From: Cupriavidus lacunae
GTDB taxonomy: Bacteria > Pseudomonadota > Gammaproteobacteria > Burkholderiales > Burkholderiaceae
Length of the DNA stretch: 46,730 nucleotides
Assembly: GCF_003353055.1 (NCBI RefSeq)
Contig: NZ_QKWJ01000059.1
Location: forward strand, 1-46,730
Direction: 5' to 3'
Shown one piece after another: positions 31,752 to 39,937 of the stretch. Position 1 is the first letter of the stretch. Each line of letters starts with the position of its first letter. The translations under genes and the position numbers were made by a program. The notes under the pieces are model-generated. The model ran no database searches. It was not told the origin of the DNA and saw nothing but the letters and a program-made list of their open reading frames with translations.

Positions 31752-33137
31752 ATGAGCACTTCCGATCTGAAAACGACCCTAGTGGTAGTCGGCGCCGGCA
31801 TGGCCGGCTTTTCGGCCGCGCTGCAGGCAGCCCAGGCCGGGCACGACGTCATCCTGCTCGAAAAGCAATCCGAGACCGGCGGGTCCTCGGCCATGAGCGG
31901 CGGCTGCCTGGCTTTCGCCGGCACCGACCTGCAACGCGCCAATGGCGTGAACGACTCCAGCGAGCTGCTGTTCAAGGACCTGCGCGAAGTCGGCAAGTTC
32001 GAGAACGACGAGCGCCTGGTGCGCGCCTACGTCGACAACCAGCTCGACACCTACGAATGGCTGAAGCAGGCGGGCGTGCAGTTCGGCCCGCACATCGAAA
32101 CCTCGTCGGGCCAATCGGTGCCTCGTGTGCACAACGTGGACCCGGCCGACGCAGTGCGCGCGCTGGCGGCCAGCGCCAGGCGCACCGGCCGTGTCCGGCT
32201 ACTGGCCGACACCCGCGCGCTGCGCCTGGTCCGCGACCCGCAAAGCGGGCGTGTCGCAGGCGTGACGGCGCAGCGTGGCAATGAAACCTTCAAGGTGCTC
32301 GGCAGCCGCGGCGTGGTGCTGGCCAGCGGCGGTTTCGTGCATAACGCCGAGCTGATACACCGCTATGTGCCGCAGTACAACGAGGAGGCGGCTGTCTTTA
32401 TCGGCGGAGAGGGCAATGTGGGTGACGGCCTGAAGATGGCCCAGCAACTGGGCGCCGACTGCCGCGACATGATCTATATCAAGGGCACCTACGGCAAGCA
32501 TCCCGTCGACGAGACCAACCACCACAGCCTGCTGGCCGTGTACAAGGGCGCCATCGCCGTCAACCAGGACGGCAAGCGCTACGTCGACGAATCCATCTCG
32601 TACAAGCTGCTGGGCGATGCTTGCATCGCCCAGCCCTATAGCTCCACTTTCCAGGTCTTCGACCAGTCCATCTTCGATAGCGGCGACAACCAGACGCGTA
32701 TCCTGGACATCGAGCGGCGCCACGAAGAAGGCCTCGTCATCCAGGCCGACACGCTGGAAGAGCTGGCCGCGATGATCGAAGTGCCCGCCGACGTGCTGGC
32801 CGACACTGTCAAGACTTACAACGGCTATGTCGATGCCGGCCACGACCGCGATTTCGGCCGAGAGCACCTGGTCCACCAGCACGGCGAACTGGTAAAGATC
32901 GAGACCGGCCCTTTCTATGCCTACCCGTCCACCGCCGCCGTCTACGGCACCTACTGCGGCCTGTGCGTCGACCCCGACATGCACGTGCTGGACGTCTACG
33001 GCGAACCGCTGGAAGGCCTGTACGCGGCGGGCGAGGTTGTGGGTGGGCTGCACGGCGCGGCCTACATGACCGGCTCCGCACTGGGCAAGGCTGCCATCTT
33101 CGGCCGCATCGCCGCGCGCGCGGCGCTGGCCGACTGA
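31752..33137 (+). CDS. Second FAD-dependent fumarate reductase/succinate dehydrogenase-family flavoprotein
   Basis: The 461-residue protein has 'LVVVGAGMAGFSAALQAAQAGHDVILLEK' (FAD motif), 'GGSSAMSGGCLAFAG', 'VVLASGGFVHNAELIHRYVP', 'GEGNVGDGLKMAQQLGA', 'AINQDGKRYVDES'-like 'AVNQDGKRYVDES', and 'LEGLYAAGEVVGGLHGAAYMTGSALGKAAIFGR'. It is soluble and lacks heme-binding CXXCH motifs. It starts 37 bases after the first flavoprotein gene; ATG 31752 is chosen because the 15-codon extension overlaps the preceding stop. Two paralogous dehydrogenases in one operon suggest successive or alternative oxidation steps, or a heteromeric enzyme. Confidence 0.87.
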   Translation: MSTSDLKTTLVVVGAGMAGFSAALQAAQAGHDVILLEKQSETGGSSAMSGGCLAFAGTDLQRANGVNDSSELLFKDLREVGKFENDERLVRAYVDNQLDTYEWLKQAGVQFGPHIETSSGQSVPRVHNVDPADAVRALAASARRTGRVRLLADTRALRLVRDPQSGRVAGVTAQRGNETFKVLGSRGVVLASGGFVHNAELIHRYVPQYNEEAAVFIGGEGNVGDGLKMAQQLGADCRDMIYIKGTYGKHPVDETNHHSLLAVYKGAIAVNQDGKRYVDESISYKLLGDACIAQPYSSTFQVFDQSIFDSGDNQTRILDIERRHEEGLVIQADTLEELAAMIEVPADVLADTVKTYNGYVDAGHDRDFGREHLVHQHGELVKIETGPFYAYPSTAAVYGTYCGLCVDPDMHVLDVYGEPLEGLYAAGEVVGGLHGAAYMTGSALGKAAIFGRIAARAALAD

Positions 33138-33150
33138 AGCGGAGACCGCC

Positions 33151-33948
33151 ATGCATGTCGCCGTACTACTCGCCGGCGTGGCCGACCCCAGGAAGCTGCT
33201 GCCCAGGCCCGCCTCGGGCGATTGGCGCGACCTGCCGGGCGATGCCTCGGTGTCATACAAGCCCAGTCCCTTTGACGAGGCCGCGCTGGAAATCGCCCTC
33301 AAGCTGCGCGACCAGGGCGCGGCCACGCGCGTCACCGTCGTCGTCACCGATGGCGCCAACGATATTGCGATGATGCGCGCCATCGCGGCGCTCAAGCCCG
33401 ACCGCGTGCTGGGCCTGTGCCCGCCCGCCGCGCAGCGCGGCAACCCCGCCTGGCTTGCGCAACACGCGTCCGGCCTGCTGCGCGAGGGCGATGCCTGGCC
33501 CGACCTGATCCTGATCGGCCGGGAGCATGGCGACCTGGACGACGGCATGGCGCCTGCCTACCTGGCCGAATCCTGGCACCTGCCCTATGCGGGCCTTGCC
33601 CTGCAGGTGCAGGCCTGCGCGGACGGCGGCTGGACCTTGCTGCGCAGCGGCGCGCAGCAAGACGAGTCGCTGCGCGTCCCCGCGCCTGCCATGGTCAGCA
33701 TCAGCAACGACAAGAGCAACCGCCTGCGCCACCCGCTCATGAAGAACGTGGCGCTGGCCAGGCAATGCAAATTCGACCAGGCCACACCGGATGCCACCCT
33801 GCCCCCCGCGCAAGCCACGCTGGCCCAGGCCGCTCCCGCCGAGGCATCCGCGCGCGGCACGCAGGCCTGCCGGCTGTTCACCGGCACGGTAGAAGAACAG
33901 GCGGCCGCGCTCGCCGCCTACCTGCGCGCAAATGCGGCCACCCACTGA
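33151..33948 (+). CDS. etfB: Electron transfer flavoprotein beta subunit (FixA/EtfB family)
   Basis: The 265-residue protein has the ETF beta layout: 'SYKPSPFDEAALEIALKLRDQG', 'VTVVVTDGANDIAMMRAIAALKPDRVLGL', 'PDLILIGREHGDLDDGMAPAYLAESWHLPYAG' and the late 'PAMVSISNDKSNRLRHPLMKNVALAR'. The middle motif is usually 'GKQAIDGDxxQVGPxLAExLG'; here the Gln/Val are replaced, so the protein is divergent from housekeeping EtfB. It would accept electrons as a heterodimer with the next gene product. The gap to the flavoprotein gene is 13 bases. Confidence 0.88.
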   Translation: MHVAVLLAGVADPRKLLPRPASGDWRDLPGDASVSYKPSPFDEAALEIALKLRDQGAATRVTVVVTDGANDIAMMRAIAALKPDRVLGLCPPAAQRGNPAWLAQHASGLLREGDAWPDLILIGREHGDLDDGMAPAYLAESWHLPYAGLALQVQACADGGWTLLRSGAQQDESLRVPAPAMVSISNDKSNRLRHPLMKNVALARQCKFDQATPDATLPPAQATLAQAAPAEASARGTQACRLFTGTVEEQAAALAAYLRANAATH

Positions 33949-33951
33949 GCC

Positions 33952-34959
33952 ATGCCATCCATGTCCGACACACACCACCTCCTGGCCCTCATCCCCGGCT
34001 ACGACGCCGATGCAGCGGCCGGGCGCGCCCTCATGGACCAGGCCCGGCAGCTCGCCGACCGCTGCGGCGGCACCGCCCATGCCTTGTTGGCCGCCCCTCC
34101 GTCGGCACGCGATGCCGCGCTGGACAGCGCCCAGGCCGCCGGGCTGGACCATGCCTGGTTCATCCCGACGCCATCGGAGGCCCTGCAGGCGCAGCAATAC
34201 GTCGACCTGTTTGCCTGCGCGCTGCGGGCTGACGGACTGGCCGCCCTGCTACCTCATGCCCTGATGCTGGTGGCCGCCCAGCCCGACAACGAGGCCTTTG
34301 CCGGCGCCCTGGCCGCGCGCCTGGACGCCGCGCCTCTGGGCCGCTGCACAGACCTCGAATTCGACGCGCAGGGCACGCTGCATGCCAGGCGCGGCGCCTA
34401 CGGCAACAGGCTCGGCATCACCCTGGCCTGCGCCGGCACCGCGATCGCCGCCATCCGTCCCGGAGTTTGGCAAGCTCCCGCGTCTGGCCGGCAAACCGCA
34501 ATGCAGATAATGGACGGCCTGCCCCCGCCGCGGGCTGCGCATCCGCTCACGCTCCTGCCGCGCAACGAGCCCCATGCCGGCCTCGATGGCGCGCGCATCG
34601 TGGTGTCCGGCGGCCGCGGCATGGGCAAAGACACGGCCTTCCCCATCCTGTACGACATCGCGGCCAGGCTGGGTGGCGCGGTCGGCGCAAGCCTGCCCGC
34701 CGTCGACGCGGGCTGGGCTCCCGTGACCCGCCAGGTGGGCATTTCCGGCAAGTACGTGAGTCCCGACATCTACCTCGCCGTGGGCATCTCGGGTACGCCC
34801 CAGCACCTCGCCGGCATTGACCCGCACACGCGCATCGTCGCCATCAACAAGGATGCCGAGGCCAACATCTTCAACGTCGCCCAGGCTGGTGCCGTCGCCG
34901 AATGGCAGGCCCTGTTGCCAGCCTTGCTCGACGCATTGGACAAGACCGCCAGCCCTTAA
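33952..34959 (+). CDS. etfA: Electron transfer flavoprotein alpha subunit (FixB/EtfA family)
   Basis: The 335-residue protein has a divergent N-terminal domain and a well-kept C-terminal FAD domain: 'RIVVSGGRGMGKDTAFPILYDIAARLGGAVGASLPAVDAGW', 'RQVGISGKYVSPDIYLAVGISGTPQHLAGI' and 'RIVAINKDAEANIFNVAQAG'. These are the ETF alpha FAD-binding signatures. Only three bases separate it from EtfB. It may start at 33952 or at the in-frame ATG 33961. With the beta subunit it probably links the two flavoprotein dehydrogenases to ETF:quinone oxidoreductase, encoded elsewhere. Confidence 0.9.
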   Translation: MPSMSDTHHLLALIPGYDADAAAGRALMDQARQLADRCGGTAHALLAAPPSARDAALDSAQAAGLDHAWFIPTPSEALQAQQYVDLFACALRADGLAALLPHALMLVAAQPDNEAFAGALAARLDAAPLGRCTDLEFDAQGTLHARRGAYGNRLGITLACAGTAIAAIRPGVWQAPASGRQTAMQIMDGLPPPRAAHPLTLLPRNEPHAGLDGARIVVSGGRGMGKDTAFPILYDIAARLGGAVGASLPAVDAGWAPVTRQVGISGKYVSPDIYLAVGISGTPQHLAGIDPHTRIVAINKDAEANIFNVAQAGAVAEWQALLPALLDALDKTASP

Positions 34960-35022
34960 ATATCGCTATCGCCAGTGCCGCCCGAAACGCCACGATCACC
35001 CATAACGATACGGAGACAGACC

Positions 35023-36021
35023 ATGCAAAACCACCGCACCTCCCGACGCAGCGCGCTGCGCAGGCTGGCCGCATCCCTGGCCCTCCTTCCCCTGGCCATG
35101 GCAGTCCCAGCCAAGGCCGCGGACAACTTCCCCAGCAAGCCGATACGCCTCGTCGTAGGTTACCCGCCAGGCGGCTCCAACGACATCGCGGCGCGCATCA
35201 TCGCGCCTGGACTGGGCCAGGCCCTGGGTGTCTCGGTCGTGGTGGAAAACCGCGCAGGTGCCAGCGGCGTCATCGGCGCGGACCATGTCGCCAAGTCCGT
35301 GCCCGATGGCTACACGCTGCTGCTCTCGAGCATCAGCCCCATCGTGCTGGCGCCCCAGACCATGAAAGCGCCGCCCTTCTACGCGCCCAGGGACTTCAAG
35401 GCTATCAACATGATGGCCCTGACGCCGGAAGCCATCGCCGTAGGCCCCAGGCTGACCGGCGTCAAGACCCTGAAAGACCTGCTCGAGCGGGCCAAGAGGC
35501 AGCAGATCACCCTGTCCTCCTCTGGCACGGGCGGCTTGCCCCACCTGACCATCGAACTGCTGAGGAAAGTCCGGGGCAACATCGTCCATGTGCCCTACAA
35601 GGGCGCCGGTCCTGCCGTCACCGACACGTTGGGCGGCCATGTCGACGGCATCGTGATGGACTTGCCGCCCCTCTACAACCAGATCAAGGAAAAGCGCCTG
35701 ACGGCCGTGGCCGTCACCAGCGAGAAGCGCGTGGACTTCCTTGCCGATGTTCCCACTGCGCAAGAAGCGCTCCCGGGCTTCAATGTAGAAAACTGGGTCG
35801 GCCTCTTCGCCCCCTCCAACACGCCCAACGCGGTCATCGCGAAACTGGACCAGGCCTTGCGCAAGGCCGTGTCCGAACCCCAGGTGAAGGCCCTGCTTGC
35901 CAACGCGGCCATGGCGCCTGCGATGATGGATTCACCACAGGCTTTCCAGAAACGGCACGCCGACGACTATGCCCGCTGGGGCAAGGTCATCAAGGATGCC
36001 GGCGTGGAAATGACCGACTGA
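35023..36021 (+). CDS. Bug-family substrate-binding protein (TctC)
   Basis: The 332-residue periplasmic protein has an N-terminal region MQNHRTSRRSALRRLAASLA with twin arginines before a hydrophobic segment and AKAAD cleavage, a Tat- or Sec-type signal. Family blocks are 'KPIRLVVGYPPGGSNDIAARIIAPGL', 'VVENRAGASGVIGADHVAKSVPDGYTLL', 'HVPYKGAGPAVTDTLGGHVDGI' and 'GLFAPSNTPNAVIAKL'. CGGAGACAGACC precedes the ATG. It lies 63 bases after EtfA and ends the plus-strand operon, so it likely captures the carboxylate oxidised by the flavoproteins. Confidence 0.92.
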   Translation: MQNHRTSRRSALRRLAASLALLPLAMAVPAKAADNFPSKPIRLVVGYPPGGSNDIAARIIAPGLGQALGVSVVVENRAGASGVIGADHVAKSVPDGYTLLLSSISPIVLAPQTMKAPPFYAPRDFKAINMMALTPEAIAVGPRLTGVKTLKDLLERAKRQQITLSSSGTGGLPHLTIELLRKVRGNIVHVPYKGAGPAVTDTLGGHVDGIVMDLPPLYNQIKEKRLTAVAVTSEKRVDFLADVPTAQEALPGFNVENWVGLFAPSNTPNAVIAKLDQALRKAVSEPQVKALLANAAMAPAMMDSPQAFQKRHADDYARWGKVIKDAGVEMTD

Positions 36022-36037
36022 TGGAACCTGTCCGCGC

Positions 36038-36870
36038 CTACCCGGCGCGGACCGAGAATTCACTTTCCTGGCGAGCGAGCGCGCCCAGGGCCTGCCTGGC
36101 GTGGCTTCTCATGGCGTCGGTGGGCTGGGCATAGAGCAGCCGGCGGCTGACATCCAGGCACCCTGCGGCACGGGCGCGAGCAAAGAATGCCGCATGATGG
36201 AACAGCACCCCCAGCGCGTCGAGCACGACCGCGCCCTCCACCGACAGCAGCCGGTGCCGCACGAGGAATTCATTGAGCACGCCATCGCCGGGAATGATGA
36301 CCTCGGCCCCCTGCGACAGGGCCACCCGGCAGGCCTCGATAAAACGGTCCCGGACAGAGGCCGCGGCGGCTTCGCCGCCCTCCAGGTCGAACAGGTTCAT
36401 CGCGGGGCTCATCGACACCACGCCCGACAAGCGCCCGGACAAGCCATATTGCATGGCCAGGTCTTCGGTCTGCATCTTCTGGAATGGCGTCAGCGCGATC
36501 ATGCCGACCTTGCGCCCCAATGAGCAGGGGTCAGCAGGCAACTTTCGGTCAGGCCGACCACGGGAATATCGACCAGGGACCGCGCCTCCACCAGGCCCGG
36601 GTCGAAGAAGCACCCCAGCGCGAAGGCGTCGTAGCCCGCGGACTGCGCGGCCTCGGCGGCCTCGCAGACCTGGCGGGCATTGAGCATGCGCATGCCCGCG
36701 CAACTGTTGACGCTCATGGGAGCCACCCCGGCAGGATAGGTACCCGGACGCAGGCCGTGCACGACGACCTGCGCCTGCGTGCCCATGACTGCATCGGCAT
36801 GCGCCTGCAAGGTCTCCCGGTATTGCGGGAAAACATCCAGATCGGTGAAGCTCTGGTGCCAGATTTTCAC
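36038..36870 (-). pseudogene. Asp/Glu/hydantoin racemase family gene, frameshifted
   Basis: It starts at GTG 36870 with GGAAGGAGAG upstream. The first frame gives VKIWHQSFTDLDVFPQYRET through 'ALGCFFDPGLVEARSLVDIPVVGLTESCLLT'. It must shift near 36526-36531 to continue as CSLGRKVGMIALTPFQKMQT, 'GAEVIIPGDGVLNEFL' and the C-terminus. The intact paralogue at 40839-41648 reads LTACMLGRK at this point, so one base (ACCGCC to ACCCC) appears to be missing. The first family Cys is present (LGCFFDPG); the second is Asp (PGDG). Either a true inactivating mutation or a sequencing/assembly error. It is the last gene of the FAD-dehydrogenase/SDR/isochorismatase operon. Confidence 0.8.
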
Positions 36871-36902
36871 GATCGCTCTCCTTCCGAGTTGCGCAGGCCC
36901 TG

Positions 36903-37496
36903 TCAGGGATTCGCGAACACCACGGTTTCGCTGTTCTCCGTCTTGCAGAAGCGGCCGATGCTGCCAACCGAGTTGGCGTGTTCCTGCGCGCTGTGCGCGG
37001 CGCACAGGTCTTCGAGCAGGATCATTTCGTAGTCGCGGTCGTGGCCGTCGCGTGCGGTGGCCTGCACCACGGCCTGGGTGGAAACACCGGAGAAATAGAT
37101 GCGCTGGATGTTCTGGGCGCGTAGCTGGGCTTCCAGCGTGGTTGCATAGAAGGGACTGACGCGGTGCTTGATGACCTGGATGTCGCCCACCTTCTGCTCG
37201 AGCTCGGGGTGGATCTCGGTACCCCATGCGCCGAGCTTGAACAGGCCGTGCTGTGGCGCGGCCGAGAAGACCTGCGAACCCTGTGGGCACTCCGGATAGC
37301 CTTCGGAGAAGCCGACGCGCACGAAGCCTACGGCGATACCGGCGGCGCGGGCACGAGCAATTGCCTTGGCCGTCTTGGCGAGCAGCTGGCGCTCGCGCAC
37401 CTGCTCGCCCAGCGGGCTCTTGCCGTTGGGACCGTCGACGTGCACGAGGTCGTTCTGCATGTCCAGGACCAGGAAAAGGGCGCGGGGTTGTTGCAT
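36903..37496 (-). CDS. Isochorismatase-fold (cysteine hydrolase) protein lacking the catalytic Cys
   Basis: The 197-residue protein has the family's Asp12 (LVLDMQNDLVH), Lys110 (VIKHRVSPFYAT) and the 'FSGVSTQAVVQATARDG' segment. In active amidases this last segment reads GVxTxxCV; here Val143 occupies the Cys position. The codon is GTG in an otherwise undisturbed frame, so this is a substitution and not a frameshift. As isochorismatase itself lacks the Cys, a non-amidase lyase or hydrolase role is possible, or the protein is inactive. It is encoded 48 bases after the SDR gene. Confidence 0.85.
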   Translation of the reverse strand: MQQPRALFLVLDMQNDLVHVDGPNGKSPLGEQVRERQLLAKTAKAIARARAAGIAVGFVRVGFSEGYPECPQGSQVFSAAPQHGLFKLGAWGTEIHPELEQKVGDIQVIKHRVSPFYATTLEAQLRAQNIQRIYFSGVSTQAVVQATARDGHDRDYEMILLEDLCAAHSAQEHANSVGSIGRFCKTENSETVVFANP

Positions 37497-37544
37497 GGTT
37501 GGGTCTGCCTTGAGTTGAATAGGGTTTGCTTGGGAAAAAGGATT

Positions 37545-38300
37545 TCAATCGCACCAGATGCCGCCGTTGACATCCAGGATCTCGCCGGTGATGAAGCCGG
37601 ACTGTGGCGCGGCCAGGAACAGCACGGCTGCGGCAATTTCTGCCGCAGCACCCATGCGGCCCACGGGGATCAGGTCGCGCAGGGTCTGCGGAAAATTGGT
37701 GGTCATGGCCGAGGCGACCGGGCCAGGGGCCACGGCATTGACCGTGATGTTGGCGGATGCCAGCTCCTTGGCCAGGAAAGCCGTCATGATATGCACGCCA
37801 GCCTTGGAAGCGCCATAGGCGACGTTGCTGGCGCGGTCCTGCTCGCGCGGGTCCAGCCAGGGACGCGGGTTGCCGCCGTTCTTGCCGATGACCGATCCCA
37901 TGTTGATGATGCGGCCGCCGCCACTGCGCTTCATGTGGCCGATGGCCGCCTGGCAGCACAGGAAGGTGCCCTTGAGGTTGATGTCGATGACGCGGTCCCA
38001 TTCGGCCTCGGACAGGGTCTCGGCGTTACCCATGGAGACGACGCCGGCCACGTTCACCAGGATATCCAGGCGTCCCAGGCGGGCCATGGCCTCGTCCATG
38101 CAACGCACGATATCATCGCGGCGCCTGACGTCCAGGGACATGCCCTGGACACCAGCAACCGGCGGCTCGAAGGCCACGCGGTCCGCGGCGACGACTTGCG
38201 CGCCATGGCGAGCCAGGGCTTCGCAGACGGCCCGTCCTATGCCGCCTGCGCCGCCCGTCACCAGGGCGACGCGGCCCGAGAAAAGATCAGCGCTGTACAT
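37545..38300 (-). CDS. Short-chain dehydrogenase/reductase (SDR)
   Basis: The 251-residue classical SDR has the cofactor motif TGGAGGIG (15-22), 'LDILVNVAG' and the catalytic Ser136 (NMGSVIGKNGG), Tyr162 and Lys166 (AYGASKAG), with 'NAVAPGPV' and the C-terminal 'SGFITGEILDVNGG'. A small insertion after the Ser (PRPWLDPREQDRAS) is unusual. Asp40 at the end of the second strand favours NAD(H). It probably oxidises a hydroxy acid or alcohol in the pathway of the adjacent flavoprotein. AGGAATCGTGAC precedes the ATG. Confidence 0.9.
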   Translation of the reverse strand: MYSADLFSGRVALVTGGAGGIGRAVCEALARHGAQVVAADRVAFEPPVAGVQGMSLDVRRRDDIVRCMDEAMARLGRLDILVNVAGVVSMGNAETLSEAEWDRVIDINLKGTFLCCQAAIGHMKRSGGGRIINMGSVIGKNGGNPRPWLDPREQDRASNVAYGASKAGVHIMTAFLAKELASANITVNAVAPGPVASAMTTNFPQTLRDLIPVGRMGAAAEIAAAVLFLAAPQSGFITGEILDVNGGIWCD

Positions 38301-38359
38301 GTCACGATTCCTAGAAAGCCATGTCGAATGCCGCTTGCATGCGGTCGTGCCAGGTCCGG

Positions 38360-39805
38360 CTAGCGAGCGTCCGCGATATGGCTTGCCGCCCTGCGGCCGA
38401 ACACCAGGCCCTTGAGCACCGACGTGGCACCGGTGTAGTTGGTGTAGTAGGTGCCAACGATCTCGCCGGCCGCATAGAGGTTCTTCATGGGGTTGCCGTC
38501 GGTGTCGAGCACTTGCCCGGACGGATTGATCTTGAGGCCGCCGAAGGTGAACACGTTCGACGAGATGATGGGATAGGCGATAAAGGGGCCTTGCTCGATG
38601 CGGCGCGACCAGTTGGACTTCTTGGGCGCGAGGCCGTGCGTGGCAAGCCCGTCGAGCTCCAGCGGCTTCCAACCGGCGCCTGGCGGGCACGCCGCGTTGT
38701 AGCGCTCCACGGTAGCTTCCAACGCACCTTCGGGCAAGCCGATCTTCGCAGCCAGCGCGGCCAGCGTGGCGGCCTCGATCGCCGGTTGGTCGGTGCGGAT
38801 GGCCAGACGATAGTTGGGCACGTCCTTCACACGCTGGTCCAGGATCACATACGCGATACCCTGTTCCTGTTCGTAGATGCGGCGGGTGACGCGCTCGTAG
38901 TAGGCGTCGACTGTGCCTGGCGCTTCGTCGGTGAAGCGCTGGCCCGCCTTGTTGACGAGGATGCCGTAGGGAAAGATGAAGATCGACGGCTCGGACACGC
39001 CCGAGCGGGGGTCGACAGGCTCGGCGTGGTAGCTGCCGAATTCGCCGCTGGGCGCGGCGCCGGCCTCGAACGCCATCTCGATGCCTTCGCCGCGGTTGAA
39101 GTACCCGCCCTTGCACACCGGACGCAGGTACACCGAGCGCGGACCGATGTACTTGGCCATGAGCGCCGAATTGCCTTCGAAGCCGCCGCAGGCCAGCACC
39201 ACCTTGCCCATCAGGCGCACGCCGCCTTCCTGCGCATGGTGGGCGAGCAGGCCCTGCACCGTGCCGTCGTCGCCGACGATCAGGCGCCGCGCGGTGGTGT
39301 GGTACAGGAAGATCACGCCCAGGCTCTCGGCCCTGGCGGCCAGCGCCTCGACCAGGGCCTCGCCTCCCCCCACGGGCAACAGGCGGGGCTGGGTCTTGGT
39401 CAGGAACTGCGTGGGCAGGAAGTCGAACTTCACGCCCATGTCCTGCAGCCAGGCAATGGTACCCGGCACGTGGTCGGCAAAGCAGCTGATCAGCTCGGGA
39501 TCCAGCACGGACAGCGTTCGCGCGACGTGCGACCACGATTCGCGGCCCTGGACCATCTCAGCGGCAAAATCGGGGTCCATGTAGACACCGGCGTTCTCGG
39601 CCAGGTGCGTCTCGAAATCGTCGGACACCTGGTCGATCGCCTTCATGCGCAGGTAGGCCTCGGTATAGCGGCTCTGGCCGCCGCGATCGGCGCGGCTCGC
39701 GCGCTCGAGCACCGCCACCTTCAGGCCGCGCTCAGCCGCTGCCACGGCCGCCGACAGGCCAGCCACGCCACAACCGGCCACCACCACATCGAATGTACGT
39801 TCCAT
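38360..39805 (-). CDS. Third FAD-dependent tricarballylate dehydrogenase/fumarate reductase-like flavoprotein
   Basis: The 481-residue protein starts MERTFDVVVAGCGVAGLSAA (FAD motif) and has 'DRGGQSRYTEAYLRM', 'VVLACGGFEGNSALMAKYIG', 'GEGIEMAFEAGAAPSGEF', 'YGILVNKAGQRFTDEAPG' and 'MKNLYAAGEIVGTYYTNYTGATSVLKGLVFGRRAA'. The 'GGQSRYTEAYLRM' block is characteristic of TcuA-like enzymes. No heme site and no signal peptide, so cytoplasmic. GGAGAGC precedes the ATG at 39805. It is first in the minus-strand operon and divergent from the LysR gene, which probably controls it. Confidence 0.88.
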   Translation of the reverse strand: MERTFDVVVAGCGVAGLSAAVAAAERGLKVAVLERASRADRGGQSRYTEAYLRMKAIDQVSDDFETHLAENAGVYMDPDFAAEMVQGRESWSHVARTLSVLDPELISCFADHVPGTIAWLQDMGVKFDFLPTQFLTKTQPRLLPVGGGEALVEALAARAESLGVIFLYHTTARRLIVGDDGTVQGLLAHHAQEGGVRLMGKVVLACGGFEGNSALMAKYIGPRSVYLRPVCKGGYFNRGEGIEMAFEAGAAPSGEFGSYHAEPVDPRSGVSEPSIFIFPYGILVNKAGQRFTDEAPGTVDAYYERVTRRIYEQEQGIAYVILDQRVKDVPNYRLAIRTDQPAIEAATLAALAAKIGLPEGALEATVERYNAACPPGAGWKPLELDGLATHGLAPKKSNWSRRIEQGPFIAYPIISSNVFTFGGLKINPSGQVLDTDGNPMKNLYAAGEIVGTYYTNYTGATSVLKGLVFGRRAASHIADAR

Positions 39806-39854
39806 GCTCTCCACCCTTTGGAAATGACGTCCGCGCCATATGAATCGGCGCTAC

Positions 39855-39866
39855 ACTCGAAAGAGT
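39855..39866. promoter_or_regulatory. Candidate LysR-type binding dyad
   Basis: ACTC-GAAA-GAGT is a perfect 12-base dyad roughly midway in the 132-base gap between the flavoprotein gene and the divergent LysR gene. LysR proteins usually bind such interrupted dyads in the shared promoter. No separate -35/-10 boxes could be fixed. Confidence 0.4.
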
Positions 39867-39937
39867 AAGATGCAACCTGCCTGCGTGTTTAGCCCCCGGT
39901 GGCTAATGCGCGATTTAAAAAAATCGAAAGGAGACTC

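Noticed and set aside
32199..33548. Minus-strand open frame of 449 codons
   Set aside because: A shadow of the second flavoprotein and EtfB genes; Arg/Ser-rich without domain motifs.
34902..36134. Plus-strand open frame of 410 codons overlapping a Bug gene
   Set aside because: A different frame of the same strand. The Bug frame carries signal peptide and family blocks, while this one is Arg/His/Gly-rich noise.
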